From contig NHNW01000124.1 of the NCBI GenBank assembly GCA_002786025.1, forward strand, positions 1 through 15,897: a stretch of DNA of 15,897 nt, read 5' to 3'. Under the pieces are notes generated by a model. The model was not told the origin of the DNA. It ran no database searches and saw only the letters and a list, made by a program, of their open reading frames with translations. Source of the DNA: Zasmidium citrigriseum. Lineage: Eukaryota > Ascomycota > Dothideomycetes > Mycosphaerellales > Mycosphaerellaceae. Shown piece after piece: positions 1-10,700 of this stretch (within the stretch, counting starts at the first letter, position 1; each line of letters opens with the position of its first letter). The position numbers were made by a program, and so were the translations under genes.

Positions 1-1118
1 GGCGGCCGATTTAGGAAGATAAGGGGCTATATAGAGAGGTAGGGGTAGCTATTCTTAATAGTAGAAGCTTTACGTCGACTAGTTTCGTCTTCTAGATAGA
101 AGTACTAAGGTAGATTAACTAACGCTATTATATACCGACGGTAAGTAGTACTATTATACTAGAAAAGGCGATAGGAGGACGACTACGTACTTACTACGAT
201 TTACCCGCGTTTAAACGGACTAGCTACGTTATAAGGCTTAGTAGAGCGATACTAAGGTATAAGACTTTATAGCCCTCCCTAGATTATAAAACTCCTCGAC
301 TTTATCTCTATAGACGCTTTAATATAGTTCGACGCCGTATTATTACTATAAGAGCGCTTCTAGGGCCTAAGGTAAGGATTCTACGAATATAAGAACTACT
401 TCTATCTACGATACTATCTTTCCTTCCTAATCTTATCTACTCTACTAGCGTTATAGACTTTATTGCCCGCTCTTAGATTATGTCCGATATTCCTCTAAGC
501 GCCTTCGAAGAGGTCGACTCTAAGGCCTATAGCTAGTTTATTCGACTCTAAGGCCGTATCTATTATAATATACGTACTATTATCTAAGGTAGGTTTAACT
601 AGACTTTCGACGGCGAAGGGAAATCGATTAACTTATTCTAGGCCGTTAGTCGGACCTCTAACTATTATTTAGACCGTATTTTGTCTATATAGAGACTCTC
701 GAGTAGGACGAACTTATATAGTAGTAGGTAGAGCTAGATAAAGTAATCTAGTTTAGATAGACGAGCGTTAAGTAGAGGTACTAAGTAGTTATAACTATTT
801 GTATACTATTTCTAGATATTATAGGAGAATATAGAGGTCTCGTATCTAGCTACGACTAGATATAAACTCTACTAGTACCTATAGTAGGTAAGAGTCTAGA
901 GCCGCTAGTCCTAACTAGGAATATAATATCCGAGAGCTCTACGGTACTCGTAATATACTACTATTAGGTTTTATAAAACTATAGGTTAAAGTTAGACTAT
1001 AAGGTAGTCTAACGGCGAGATTACCTACTCTATACCTCTTCTAAACAACGATATCGTACTAATATAGTAAAAGGGCAAATTAGAAAGGACTTAGAAAAGT
1101 AGGGAAGACGCCTAAAAG
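1..1118. other. No supported gene; RIP-degenerate sequence
   Basis: I read this stretch on both strands. The best plus frame (about 500-1140) and the best minus frame (about 900-1) each carry TAA/TAG at roughly 12-13% of codons, no better than the 9-10% I would guess for a random frame at this composition. Both give Gln-rich, protein-like strings, but neither matches B1, B2, C or D. It lies directly downstream of the 3' end of B1, so it may be 3' flank or part of another dead element. Two of the seven surviving ATG triplets in the window lie elsewhere or are isolated here (480-482), without a frame behind them. Confidence 0.5.
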
Positions 1119-1124
1119 TTAAAT

Positions 1125-4100
1125 TTATATATACTATAACTCTTCGCGTAGTACGCGGAGAAATAAAAACCTCGGATCTATCTATTAACCTAATAAGCGC
1201 CTTATATTAACGCCCTTATACTAAACCCTATACCTAAAACGTTCGAAACTAGCCTAACTCGAACTCTATTTACTAAAGAAGCTTACTTTCTATTAGCGAC
1301 GTTCTTAATCCTATTACTTCTCCTTAAAGACGTCTTACCTAGCTCTAAAGCGTCCTCCTTATCTCTTTTAGTATTAGTAATCTATAACTACGTCTTAGTA
1401 GCCTTCTTTACTACTACCTTTCTTACGCTACTTTAGCTAGGCCTAAGGCTCGTCCTCGTCGTTTATTAAGTTATCCTAATTAATAACTTCTATAGTAGGA
1501 GTAGTAGCCTTCTTTAAATTACTCGCGGCCTTCTTTAGCGCCTAGAGCGAAGGCTCGGCTTAGCTAAAGGTCTTCGTAGTATCTAATCGAGTAGTTACAC
1601 CGCTAGAAATAGCCTATAAATTAGGTACTCTGCCCTTATTATCTACGCTAAAGCCCTAATTAGGGGTAGCTACTCGACTTAATCTAGTAGGATCGTTTCT
1701 AGATTACTCCTTTACGGCTCTCGAGTTAAAGGGGCGAGTATCTTAAGTATAGCGCTAGATAGTATACTATATCGTAGGAAGATTAGTAGTACTATTTAAG
1801 CCTTTATTATCTCCGTTTTTAACCTATACGTAGTTCTCTAGTTCTCTACGCTTAGGATAGTCGACTAAAGAACTATCCTCTTAAACGACGAACTAGGTAT
1901 ATAGGAGCTTTATAGTATAGTTAGTATCGTACTAAGCTACTAGGAAATCGCCTAAGAAAGGGTAAGAGTTTATAATCTTCTCGCTAGAGAGGACGCGGAA
2001 CGTACTATTATTAGCCTAGACGGCTTATTCTTTAATCGCCGCGCCTATAAGGCTATCCTTAATATATAAGACAAGTTCGTCGAAAAGGTCTCTAAATATA
2101 GTAAGGTTTTCGAAGTATATCTAGGCGATAAGCCTATAACGAGCCTCGTTATCGCGACTAAAGAGGACTATAAGATCTACTATCGTACTAGGATAATCGT
2201 ATCCTTTACTAAGTAGAATAGCTCTCGAGATAGGTAGAAGCTTACGTAATAAGAAGGAGAGTAGGAAGACTAGCTTAGCGTCTAGGCGAGGTAGGTAGAT
2301 AAGATTCTCTCTAGTTAGTAGGAAAGGTAGAGAGTTTATCGTAATATTAGCGTCTTAGAGCTTGCTTATAGGACGTATATTAAGTATATAGCCTTTAGAA
2401 TCGACTAGTAAGAATCGAGCTATATAGCGAACTTAAGCTTAGTAAGGGGCTATTAGAGTATTAATATATAGCGTAAATAGTTCGAAGACTCTAACGCTTC
2501 TAAATAGGTCTCTAGTAAGCTTAAGTAGGCGATAGTTAGTACTCTACTCTATCTCCTTAATAAAGGTATTATCCCTACTTATCTCTTAGTTACGGCTTAG
2601 TAGCTTAGCGACTATTAGCCGTATAGCCTACTTTACTCTCGCGTTAACCTTAGTAATAATATCTCGATAGATACGTAGGTTCTAGGTAGATAGGAAACTA
2701 TTAACGACTTAATTAGGCTTATTCTTAAACGCCTTCTTATCCTTTATACTACGCTAGGGGACTATCTCGAGATCCTTATTCTATAGCTCGACTAGATCGA
2801 CCGCCTAATTATCGAAATTTATATAGATAACGAACTCCTAAAGAGGAGTATCGCTAGCTACCCTAATATTATCTACTATATATCTAAAGGTTACGTCGTT
2901 ACAGTATATTTTATTATTCTTATAAAGCTTAAAGGCTAAAAAGTAGGCGATAACTCGATAGTTCTAGACCTCCTCCTTACTAAGGCTTATAGCTAGAATA
3001 TAGAGCTCTAGATTAATAGAAATTAGCTAGCTAATTAAGGAGTAGTACGAGTTTAAGACGACTAGGTTAGCGCGGAATCTAGGTATAACTTAGTAGATAC
3101 GCTAAAGAAGATACGCGTAGGAGGAGATCTCTAGATAAATTATCTTAAGCTATAATATAGAGTCGATTACTATAGTACCTTTAAGATCTAAGAGTCCTCG
3201 TAGCTTAGGATAGAGACTCTAAAGTATAGCCTCGATCCTCTTAGCCTTAAAGAAGCCTCTATAAGTAGATTTTAGGGGTACGAAATAGTTATAGAGGGTA
3301 AGGCGATTAGCGGAGTATAGCGCTTTTACTATAGAGTAGCGGGAAAATAAGTAGTTCTCCTTTAGCGACTCGAGGAAGTCTCTAAAGTAAGCTCTAGTAT
3401 AAGTATACTTAAGCTACTAATCGAGGAACGAGTAGATCTAAGAGCTAGAAATCTTATCTAGTAATCTAAGAGGATAGTCGAAGGGAATTATAGACTCCTT
3501 AATATACTACTAATAAGGCCGAAGAAGGGATTATACAATAGTAGCGAAGAATAGGCTTAAAAGCTTAAATACTAAATTATAGGCGAATTCTAGTAGCTCT
3601 ATAGCCTAATCTATAGCTTTAATAAAGCCTTTAGCGTTTATATTCTAGTAGTCGCGCCCCTTAGAAGGTAAGTATCCGTAATCTTTAGCGGTATAGAAGG
3701 AGCTCTTATAGCTAGTAGGAATTAGTAACGCTAACGAGATTATATCTACGCCGTCTAGTAAGCTATCTATATTAATAACTACTAATTTTATCGCTAAACG
3801 CTTCTTTAGATACTTCTTACGAGTCTAGACTAGCTCCTCGTCGTCTTCTTCGTCTTCGTCGTCTATATCGTCGCTATCCTTAGTATCGTCTAACTCGCGA
3901 ATATCTTTAGGTTTATTATTACTTTCTTTAGTAGCCTTAAGAGTCGTTATTGTATTATCTTCTAGCTTAGGATTCGGAATAGGCTTATTAGAAGTCCGCG
4001 TAGCGCGCGAAGAAGCGCTAGTCGAAGGTTCTTCTATAGGAGTAAGGGCGCTAATATTAAGGGCGTCCTAAAGAAAAGGGGAGATATCTCTACTATTACT

Positions 4101-5975
4101 ATTATATAGCTTTAGTAGCTACTAAACGAACTCCTCTTCCTTATCGTCGTTATTAACGCGCGGCTATATACTCTACTAAATACGAGCTTACGCCTTAGTA
4201 TCCTCTATAATAGAAGGGAGGCCTAGAAGCGAGCTCTAGGGCTTAGGTAGCTTAGAATTATCCTTAAGGTACTCTTTAGTATCGAGTATAATCTTATTAT
4301 CGTCGTTATTACTAGCCTAGGATTTAGACGAGTTCGGCTAATAGCTAGCCTCTAGCTCCTATATATCTAGAATAGTAGGCTTAACTATTTAAGGGCTAGC
4401 TCTACTATCTCTAGTAGGCGTCGGAGAAGGACGTATAACTAAGCTTAGTAGCGTAGGCTTAGAAGGCTTTAGCTTCTTCTTAGCGCTACGATCTACTCTT
4501 AGCTAGAGTTATATAAACGTCTTCCTAACCTTCTCTAGGCTAGTCTACTAGATAGCCCTTATATACTTAATTATAGCTAGCGTCTTATAGTATAGGCTTA
4601 GAGACCTAGCCTACTTCTAACTAGTCTAGCTAGAGGCTATAGAAGCCCGCTAGACTCTCGATAGGCGGGTAGGAAAGATCTTAAACTAAGAAGAGTATAC
4701 CTTTTTAATATCGCTAGTAGTATTGTTCTTATAGCTAGCCTAAGTCTAATAGTAGAGTACTTTATCCTTAGTATTAATAGTAATATAGTAAAGGTTATTA
4801 TTATAATTAGCCCTATCTCGCGCGTTCTAAAGAGACGTAAGCTTTTCTATAGACTTCTTATATAGACGCTTATTAATATCCTTTAATACGTTATTAGAGA
4901 CCTAAATACTATCGAGTAGTAGAGAGTCTCTCTTTAAAAACTTAGTCTTTACCTCGCGGAGGTCCTTATAGTTAGGCTTATATAAGAAGGTCGTTAAGTT
5001 CTAAGCGTTAGTACTAAGAAGCTCCTTTTCTATACGTTCTAGAAAGTAGACGTTAATAGCGCTAATAATCTAGCGCTAGTCGTAGCCGTTAGTAAGAGTA
5101 TTCTCTAAGATTGTAGCCTAATTATTCGTCTTATTCGAGCTAAGAATAGGTCTAGGATCTCCTTATCTAGTATTTATCTTCGCCTCTCGCTTTAGGCCTA
5201 TAAGGTATAGGTAAGAGTATAAGAAGAGTACCTTAATATTCTTGGAAAGGAGTTACTCGAGCTTAATTATATTACGAGTATAATAGATAGCGTTATCGCT
5301 CTAAGATACTACTATAGGTATATCGTTACGAGTAGCTTTAAGTATTTCCCTACTCTTTATAGAGCTATAAATTTACTTACTAACGAGAAAGATTCTAGTA
5401 ATAGACGTATCTAAGTACTCCTTAAATTCCGAGGCTTCTACGTTAATATACTTAAGGAGGTTAAGCTAGGTAACTAAGTAGTCGCCGCTATTCTTAAAAG
5501 ATAACTCGTCTATAGTAGTAGCGATCCTAGGTATACTACTAAGGTTATAGTTATAGAAGAACTAAGCCTAGAACCTATTTCGATCTCTAATATTAAAGCG
5601 CTATAGAGCTCGAGAAATATTAATAAACGTAGGATTTGTCTACTAAGTAGACGCGTAGCTCGTTACTACTTAAGTAGTTAGAACGACCGCGGTCTCGTTT
5701 AACGAAGATAGGACTTATCTATTAGTAGCTAGTAGCTTACTAAGAGCCTAGGAAGAGGAGATAGAAAAGAAGGTTAATAGACGAGACTCCTTAGCGGCGA
5801 GCGTAGTCTACTACTTAATAGGCTACTTATATCTAGTAGTAGACTAAACTCCTAGTATATCTATATCGACTATCTTATAAGTATACTAAAGGAGGTATAT
5901 ACGTAAAGAGACGAGCGATAGGCGGATAGAAGAGGTAGTCGTAAAGGCGAGTAACGGGTGTATTAGAGAGCATAT
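1125..5975 (-). pseudogene. B1: RIP-killed giant ORF, unrecognised family (copy 1)
   Basis: One frame of about 1617 codons with no frameshift. It is interrupted only by TAA/TAG (about 108, 6.7%, the level expected for former Gln plus Trp). The start is the in-frame ATA at 5975-5973, a probable former ATG, at the same place as in copy B2. In order: a QFFY...IP motif near residue 138; YLYLIG then G-x-DWRQ near 299 (W inferred from TAG); a Lys/Arg, Ser/Thr and Pro-rich linker from about 450; an Asp/Glu run at about 698-712; LSLFF then PYQxYIK near 820; LSFLLRKL near 1239; a PSTIVDL...LFS block; then a Lys/Gln-rich, probably disordered tail ending with LREEL before TAA at 1125-1127 (or 1119-1121). 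No signal peptide, transmembrane cluster or known catalytic motif is evident. The acidic and basic tracts suggest an intracellular, perhaps nuclear, protein; this is inference. The function is unknown. The complementary plus frame is also fairly open (see rejected items), but the match to B2 fixes the strand. Confidence 0.72.
3836..3880 (-). repeat. GAC/GAA codon run encoding an Asp/Glu tract in B1
   Basis: The plus strand shows a run built from cgtc and cttc triplets; the minus strand reads GAC/GAA/GAG codons, giving about fifteen acidic residues broken by one ATA and one AGC. GAC, GAA and GAG contain no CpA or TpG, so the tract is largely immune to RIP and stands out against its surroundings. 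B2 has a comparable but less pure Asn/Asp/Glu/Lys tract near 10360-10400, at the same point in the gene order. It is probably a disordered acidic linker. Confidence 0.7.
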
Positions 5976-5992
5976 AGTAAAGCTTATAAATA

Positions 5993-6007
5993 GTAGGCGG
6001 TTTAAGT
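5993..6007 (-). promoter_or_regulatory. Conserved block upstream of B1
   Basis: On the minus strand this reads acttaaaccgcctac, 17 nt before the in-frame ATA taken as the B1 start. The same sequence with one extra C lies upstream of B2 at 12138-12123. Both are followed by a TTTA-(T)AAGCTT-(T)ACTA stretch before the start. The minus strand here is pyrimidine-rich, as is common just upstream of fungal start codons. It may be a 5' leader or promoter element, or simply paralogous sequence preserved because it contains few RIP sites. No TATA box can be trusted in DNA this rich in TA. Confidence 0.4.
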
Positions 6008-7410
6008 AGAGTTCTCGAGAAGCGGATACGTATATACGTATAGGCGCTAGCGAGATTCGTAATATAGGTATATATAAGACGTAGCGAAAGGTATACGGCG
6101 AATTTAATAATATTATAGTAGTATTTTTAGATTCTCGTTACCCTAGGTAATAGCTTCTCGCGAAAGCTAGCTTTAGAGAGAAGGAGCGTTAGTTTAACTT
6201 AATAGGTATTTAGACTAAGGCGCTAGGTAATAAAGACGGCTCGAGCGGCTCTATAATAGTATAGAGAGGATTTTATTAGAGGAAGAAGGTAGGCTAACCT
6301 AAAAGAGCTTAATATAAGCGAGCGTATATATAGGAGGCGGCCTATACGCGGTTACCTTAAGTAAGTAAATAATTATAGCTACGATTAGAAGTACTAGCTC
6401 GTAATCTACTACTATACGTTACTCGGGTAAGTTTAAACGCTAGTAAGCTAGTACTAATATACGTTAATTTTAAGGAGGCTACTTTCGAATAAGGTAGGAG
6501 CGGGTTTATATACGCGCTAAAATCTAGAGTCTAGCGTTACTTAAGACCTCGAATCCCCGCTAGTTATCTCTAACTCTCTATATATACGTAGGAGTCTAGT
6601 ACTTCTATAATAAGCTTTTCTATTAAGTAGTATCGTCTCTAGGTATACGTACTTAGGCAAAGTTCTATTACTATTTACGACGAAGTAGGGGATCCCTTAT
6701 CGCCTTAAATCCTCGGTTCTCTAGTAGAGGTAGTATTCTTCGATATCTTCGTCGAGTTTATATAATCCCCGAAGAGCGATCGAATCTAATAAAAGGAAAT
6801 AGTATCCTTATTACTATAGATAGAGAGGTATATCGCGAGGATAGGCGCTATTATTAGTATAAAAGGTATACGTCTATATACCTTACCTAGGGGCGCGTTT
6901 AGGCGTAACGTTTAGCTAGAGTAAAGTAGCTCTATAGGGCTTTTCGGCTAGGCTAGAAGTAGTATAGGGCGGTTTAGCTATTTAAACCTCTAGATTCGTT
7001 CCTAAGTCTACGACCTTATAGTCGAGTAGGCTCGCCTATATAAAGGCTAGTCTAGAAAGAATAGCTACTACTACCGCGTTATAGCCGCGGGAGCGCTAAT
7101 ATAGTAGAGGCTAGCCTAAAATACGCTTAAAAGGTAGTAGGATTAATCCCTTATTAGTAAGGAGATTAAGGCGAGTTAAATAGTAGTATTTTTATACGCT
7201 AGTACGGCTATAGAGGGCGTACGCCTTAGTAGCTTAGTAGGGCGCTAATTACGCTCGATTAGCGCTTAAAAGGTCTATAGCGTAAAGAGTAGGCTAGCGC
7301 TATTATAGAGATAGCTTTCCTATCTACTTTAGACGCGAGAGCGGGCTCTCCTATACTAACGTACTATCTAGTAGTTACGATCTCTATAGTTTAATGTCGC
7401 GTCTTATAGC

Positions 7411-7431
7411 GTACCGCTATTATAGCGGTAC
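7411..7431. repeat. Near-perfect palindrome, 10-bp arms
   Basis: Arms gtaccgctat (7411-7420) and atagcggtac (7422-7431) are exact reverse complements around a single T. The arms contain CpG but no CpA/TpG. Possible roles are a protein-binding dyad or the remnant of an element end; nothing nearby decides between them. Confidence 0.65.
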
Positions 7432-7575
7432 TTAGGGCTAACGTATTATAGGACTAGGCCTAGAGGCGTAGGGAAGCCCTTAGCTTCTAGAGTTCTATTT
7501 CGAGTAGAAGGGGAGAAGAGGTATTAATAGTACTATTAATATATAAGGGTAGGTATAAAAGTCCGCGTAGTATAT

Positions 7576-7646
7576 AAAGTTCTATAGTTACGTAACTATA
7601 ATATTATAGAAAACTCTAAATTCTATATATAGTTAAAACTATAGTA
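7576..7646. repeat. Two degenerate direct copies of a dyad-symmetric motif
   Basis: Copy one contains the perfect 18-bp palindrome tatagttacgtaactata at 7583-7600. Copy two contains tatagtt (7628-7634) and aactata (7637-7643) around AA. Both are preceded by an AA(G/A)TTCTATA-type run, so this looks like a roughly 42-bp duplication, each unit carrying the same inverted heptamer. It lies about 130 bp beyond the 3' end of B2 and about 1.6 kb upstream of the B1 start. Confidence 0.5.
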
Positions 7647-7773
7647 TAGGGAATATTAACGTACTTATAGATAGAATAGAGGAGGAAACTAATAATTAAA
7701 AGGTCTAAGTATATTATTATAGTCCGAGATATCGTTAGTAAGGATCTTTACTATATATATCGATAAGAAAGCG

Positions 7774-10700
7774 CTATATCGTTTCTCTACGTAGTAGGTA
7801 AAGAAACGATATATACTATAACCTACCTACTATAGTACGTACGTAACTTATAAGCCTATCTAGAACTACTACTATACTACGTAATTACTACTTCCCTCGA
7901 ATAGCCCTTACTCTTACTACTAGTTCTATATTAAAGTCCGTAAATTCTTTAAAGTCCTTCTACTATCTAACTCTAATATAGATAACTTTAGCGTCTCGAT
8001 TTAGTATACTATTATACTACTATAACTCTAGCTAGGAAACTAGAAACTATACTAACGCTAGTATCGTAGAGTCTATATCGAGGGCGGTCTTAGTAGGCGA
8101 ATCTACGCCCTCGCTAGACTTATCTCTAAACTATAGGTATATACGAGGTACTATCCTCTTAAACGGAGCGCCTATACTAATAGCCTTAATCCTTAGTATA
8201 TTAAAGTTAACTTTAGCGGGCTTTCTTATAATAACCTATATAGCCTACTAAATAACTTTAATTCGACTAGCGATAACGAGGAAGTCCGTAAATAGCTCGT
8301 AGAAGACTCTAATATTCGTCTCGCGAGCTTCTAGGATAATTATATCTCGAATAACTAGATTAGGGGAAAAGAGCTTCTTTAACTCGGCGATAATATTAGG
8401 GGTATACTATAGCCCTCCCTAGAGAATCGCTTAGATAAGGGGGTTAAGCTTTCTATAGAGGAAGCTTAGAGGGATAATAGGACCTACGCGGGAGTATAGT
8501 AGGTATATCTAAGGGTGTCTAGAAGGTAGCGCTAGAGGCGTAGCCTATATAATAATAGACTAATAAAACTTAGCTACTAGGTAAACGCGTATAAACGTTC
8601 TATCTTTCTAGATTAAAAGATATCGAGTAATAAGACGAACTTAGCTACTACTACGCTAGGTATAAATCGTCCCGCGTAGTACGAGAGGCTTTATAAAAGT
8701 AGAATAAATAAGCGTATCGCCGCGGACGATCTATAATTTAGCTAGTAAGAATAGTAACAATATATTTATATTCTCGCTATCCGAATTAGTAATTTGTTCG
8801 ATTCGTCTATAGAGCTCTATAAAAACCTCGCGAAGGGAAGATAACTAGATACCTAGGAGTAGAAGGTCGAGTAGTAGTTCGCTTAGCTCCGCTTTCTTAG
8901 ACTTTTTCTTAGGAGGTCTACTATAGGCTAGTAAGTTATAGTTTATATATATAACGGAGTCGACGAGATAGTTAGAGCCGATTTAATCGATATAGTTAGC
9001 GGAGTAGAGTAGTTAAATACCGCTAATACGATTAGTACTATATATAATACGCTATAAAGGTATAGGATAAGTAAGGACCTCGTAATTAAGACTATCGCTT
9101 AAATAGATAGACTTTATATAGTTCTCTAGATCCGCTCTAATAAGCTACGCTAAGAGAGAATATATTAAGTTCTATATATTAATAGTATACTTAAGGCTAG
9201 GCGGAGGATTATACTAACGATCGTAGAAGTAAACCTTAGTAGAGATCTCGGGTATAAGCGACTTAAGGAAATCTATTATTAATATAGTTACGAATCTATA
9301 CTATTCGTAGCGGGTATATACCCCTAGGAAGTCCTACTTAAGAATCGTCGCTACGACTTCTTATATAAGCTAGAAGCTATATTCGTTTATACTATATAGT
9401 AGCGCTTAGTTAAGGAGTATAACGTCTAGAGTAGATATTAGTAGGCTTAGCGGGTCGAGGTATTAAAAGAGCGGATTTTCTTCGTATATAAGCTACTTAG
9501 TAATAGGATATTTTATCGAGGCGGTATACGTAGCCTAGAGCTATAAGGCGATCTCGGTTACTTTAAGATACGTATCTATTAGTACTCTAATCCTAAATAG
9601 TAATAGGATATTCTTAAGATAATACTAATACGGTTAGAGTTATCTAGTCCCTAGAGGCTCGAAGAAAAGACTAAGCGTATAAAGGAAGTAGACTAAGGTT
9701 AATAATCCGAAAAGACGTAGGTATAAACTTAGGAGCTAATCGACCTCTTCTCGAAAGTAAATAGCGCTTAGAGGACTAGAGCTTCCTAGCTTATAGACCC
9801 CTATAGTCTCGTAGGCGTATACTTTCTATAGACCCTAGTAGCCGTTATCTTAAGGCGAGTCTATTAGCTATAGTACGGCTATAGTATTAGTTTAGCCTAC
9901 CTTAACGCGATTAGCTTAGGGCGTATAGTTAGCTATTCCGAGCGAAGTATTAGGTTCGCTAGTATCGCTACTTAATATAAAATACTTAAAAAGGCTATTA
10001 GTATTAACGGAATCTAGATAGGTATCTAGACTACTACTACGCTAAGTATATTTGTCCTTAGGGCGCGGAATAATATTTAACGGCTAGGACTAACGGGAAT
10101 CGGCGCTATACTAGAAAGGATCCTCCTACGCGTCTATAAAAAGCTTATTAGTAAAAGTTATCGAGGTCTTGCTCTAATTTCTAGAAGTAATAGGTAGAGA
10201 GAGCTAGCTAGTATCTAGAGTATCGTCTATAGTTAGCCCTTTTAACTTTAACGTTACTAATAGTTTCTTTCTATTATACTAACGTTTTATACGTCCCTTA
10301 TTTAGAGAACTTTTAGGACATTTCCTCGTATTATAGTCTAGATCTTTCTCTCGCGCGTCTTCTTACTTATCCTCTAGCTCGTCTTCGTTCTTATCGTTAG
10401 GACCTTACTCGTTATCCTTAATCTCTATATTTCTAGTAGTAGTAACGTCCTAATCTTTTAGCGATAAAGTAGGAATATCTAGACTAGGCGAAGTAGATCC
10501 TATCTAGATTAAATCCTACTACGTACTCGTAGTAGCGAAGAACTTTTTAAGCTAGGATTTAACCCCTATAGGGCTTATTTCGTCTTCGAGGAGACTACGG
10601 GCTTAACTAATTATCTAAATATCGTCCTTAAGCTAAGAGTAGAATTATAGTAAGGTAGGCTCGAGTAGCTTAGTATAGAGGCGCTAGATACGTATAAGTA

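Larger units (their letters stand above)
5976..7773. other. 1.8-kb spacer between B1 and B2, no supported gene
   Basis: This separates the start of B1 from the 3' end of B2. The part next to B1 is purine-rich on plus (pyrimidine-rich on the B1 sense strand), fitting a promoter or leader. Two plus frames in about 7030-7430 are relatively open, with TAA/TAG near 8%, but neither matches anything else in the window and I do not call them. The right third holds inverted repeats (7411-7431 and 7576-7646). I see no long terminal repeat, tRNA or simple terminal inverted repeat that would define an element border. Confidence 0.5.

Noticed and set aside
1..1118. Gag-like Gln-rich frames on both strands
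   Set aside because: Stop densities of about 12-13% are no lower than chance in this composition, and the Gln-richness is created by reading every stop as Gln.
1800..3670. A long plus-strand frame with only TAA/TAG stops, giving a soluble-looking protein-like string that ends near 3670
   Set aside because: It is the same-register complement of B1. RIP products are palindromic (TA), so the antisense of a RIPed gene stays fairly open. Its stop density (about 9%) is higher than that of B1, and B1 on the minus strand has colinear matches to B2 (LSLFF/PYQ, LSFL/RKL), whereas this frame has none.
7030..7430. Two relatively open plus frames in the spacer
   Set aside because: Stop density near 8%, no support from any second copy, and the two frames compete with each other over the same bases.
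7990..10210. A similar plus-strand frame antisense to B2
   Set aside because: TAA/TAG reach about 11% of codons and it does not match the plus frame at 1800-3670, while the minus frames match each other.
10260..10345. A C2H2 zinc-finger reading of the KCPKSS...RQYNRKK segment in B2
   Set aside because: The only visible Cys is a TGT containing a rare TpG, more likely a new mutation from CGT, and the second Cys and the His pair are not at fitting distances.
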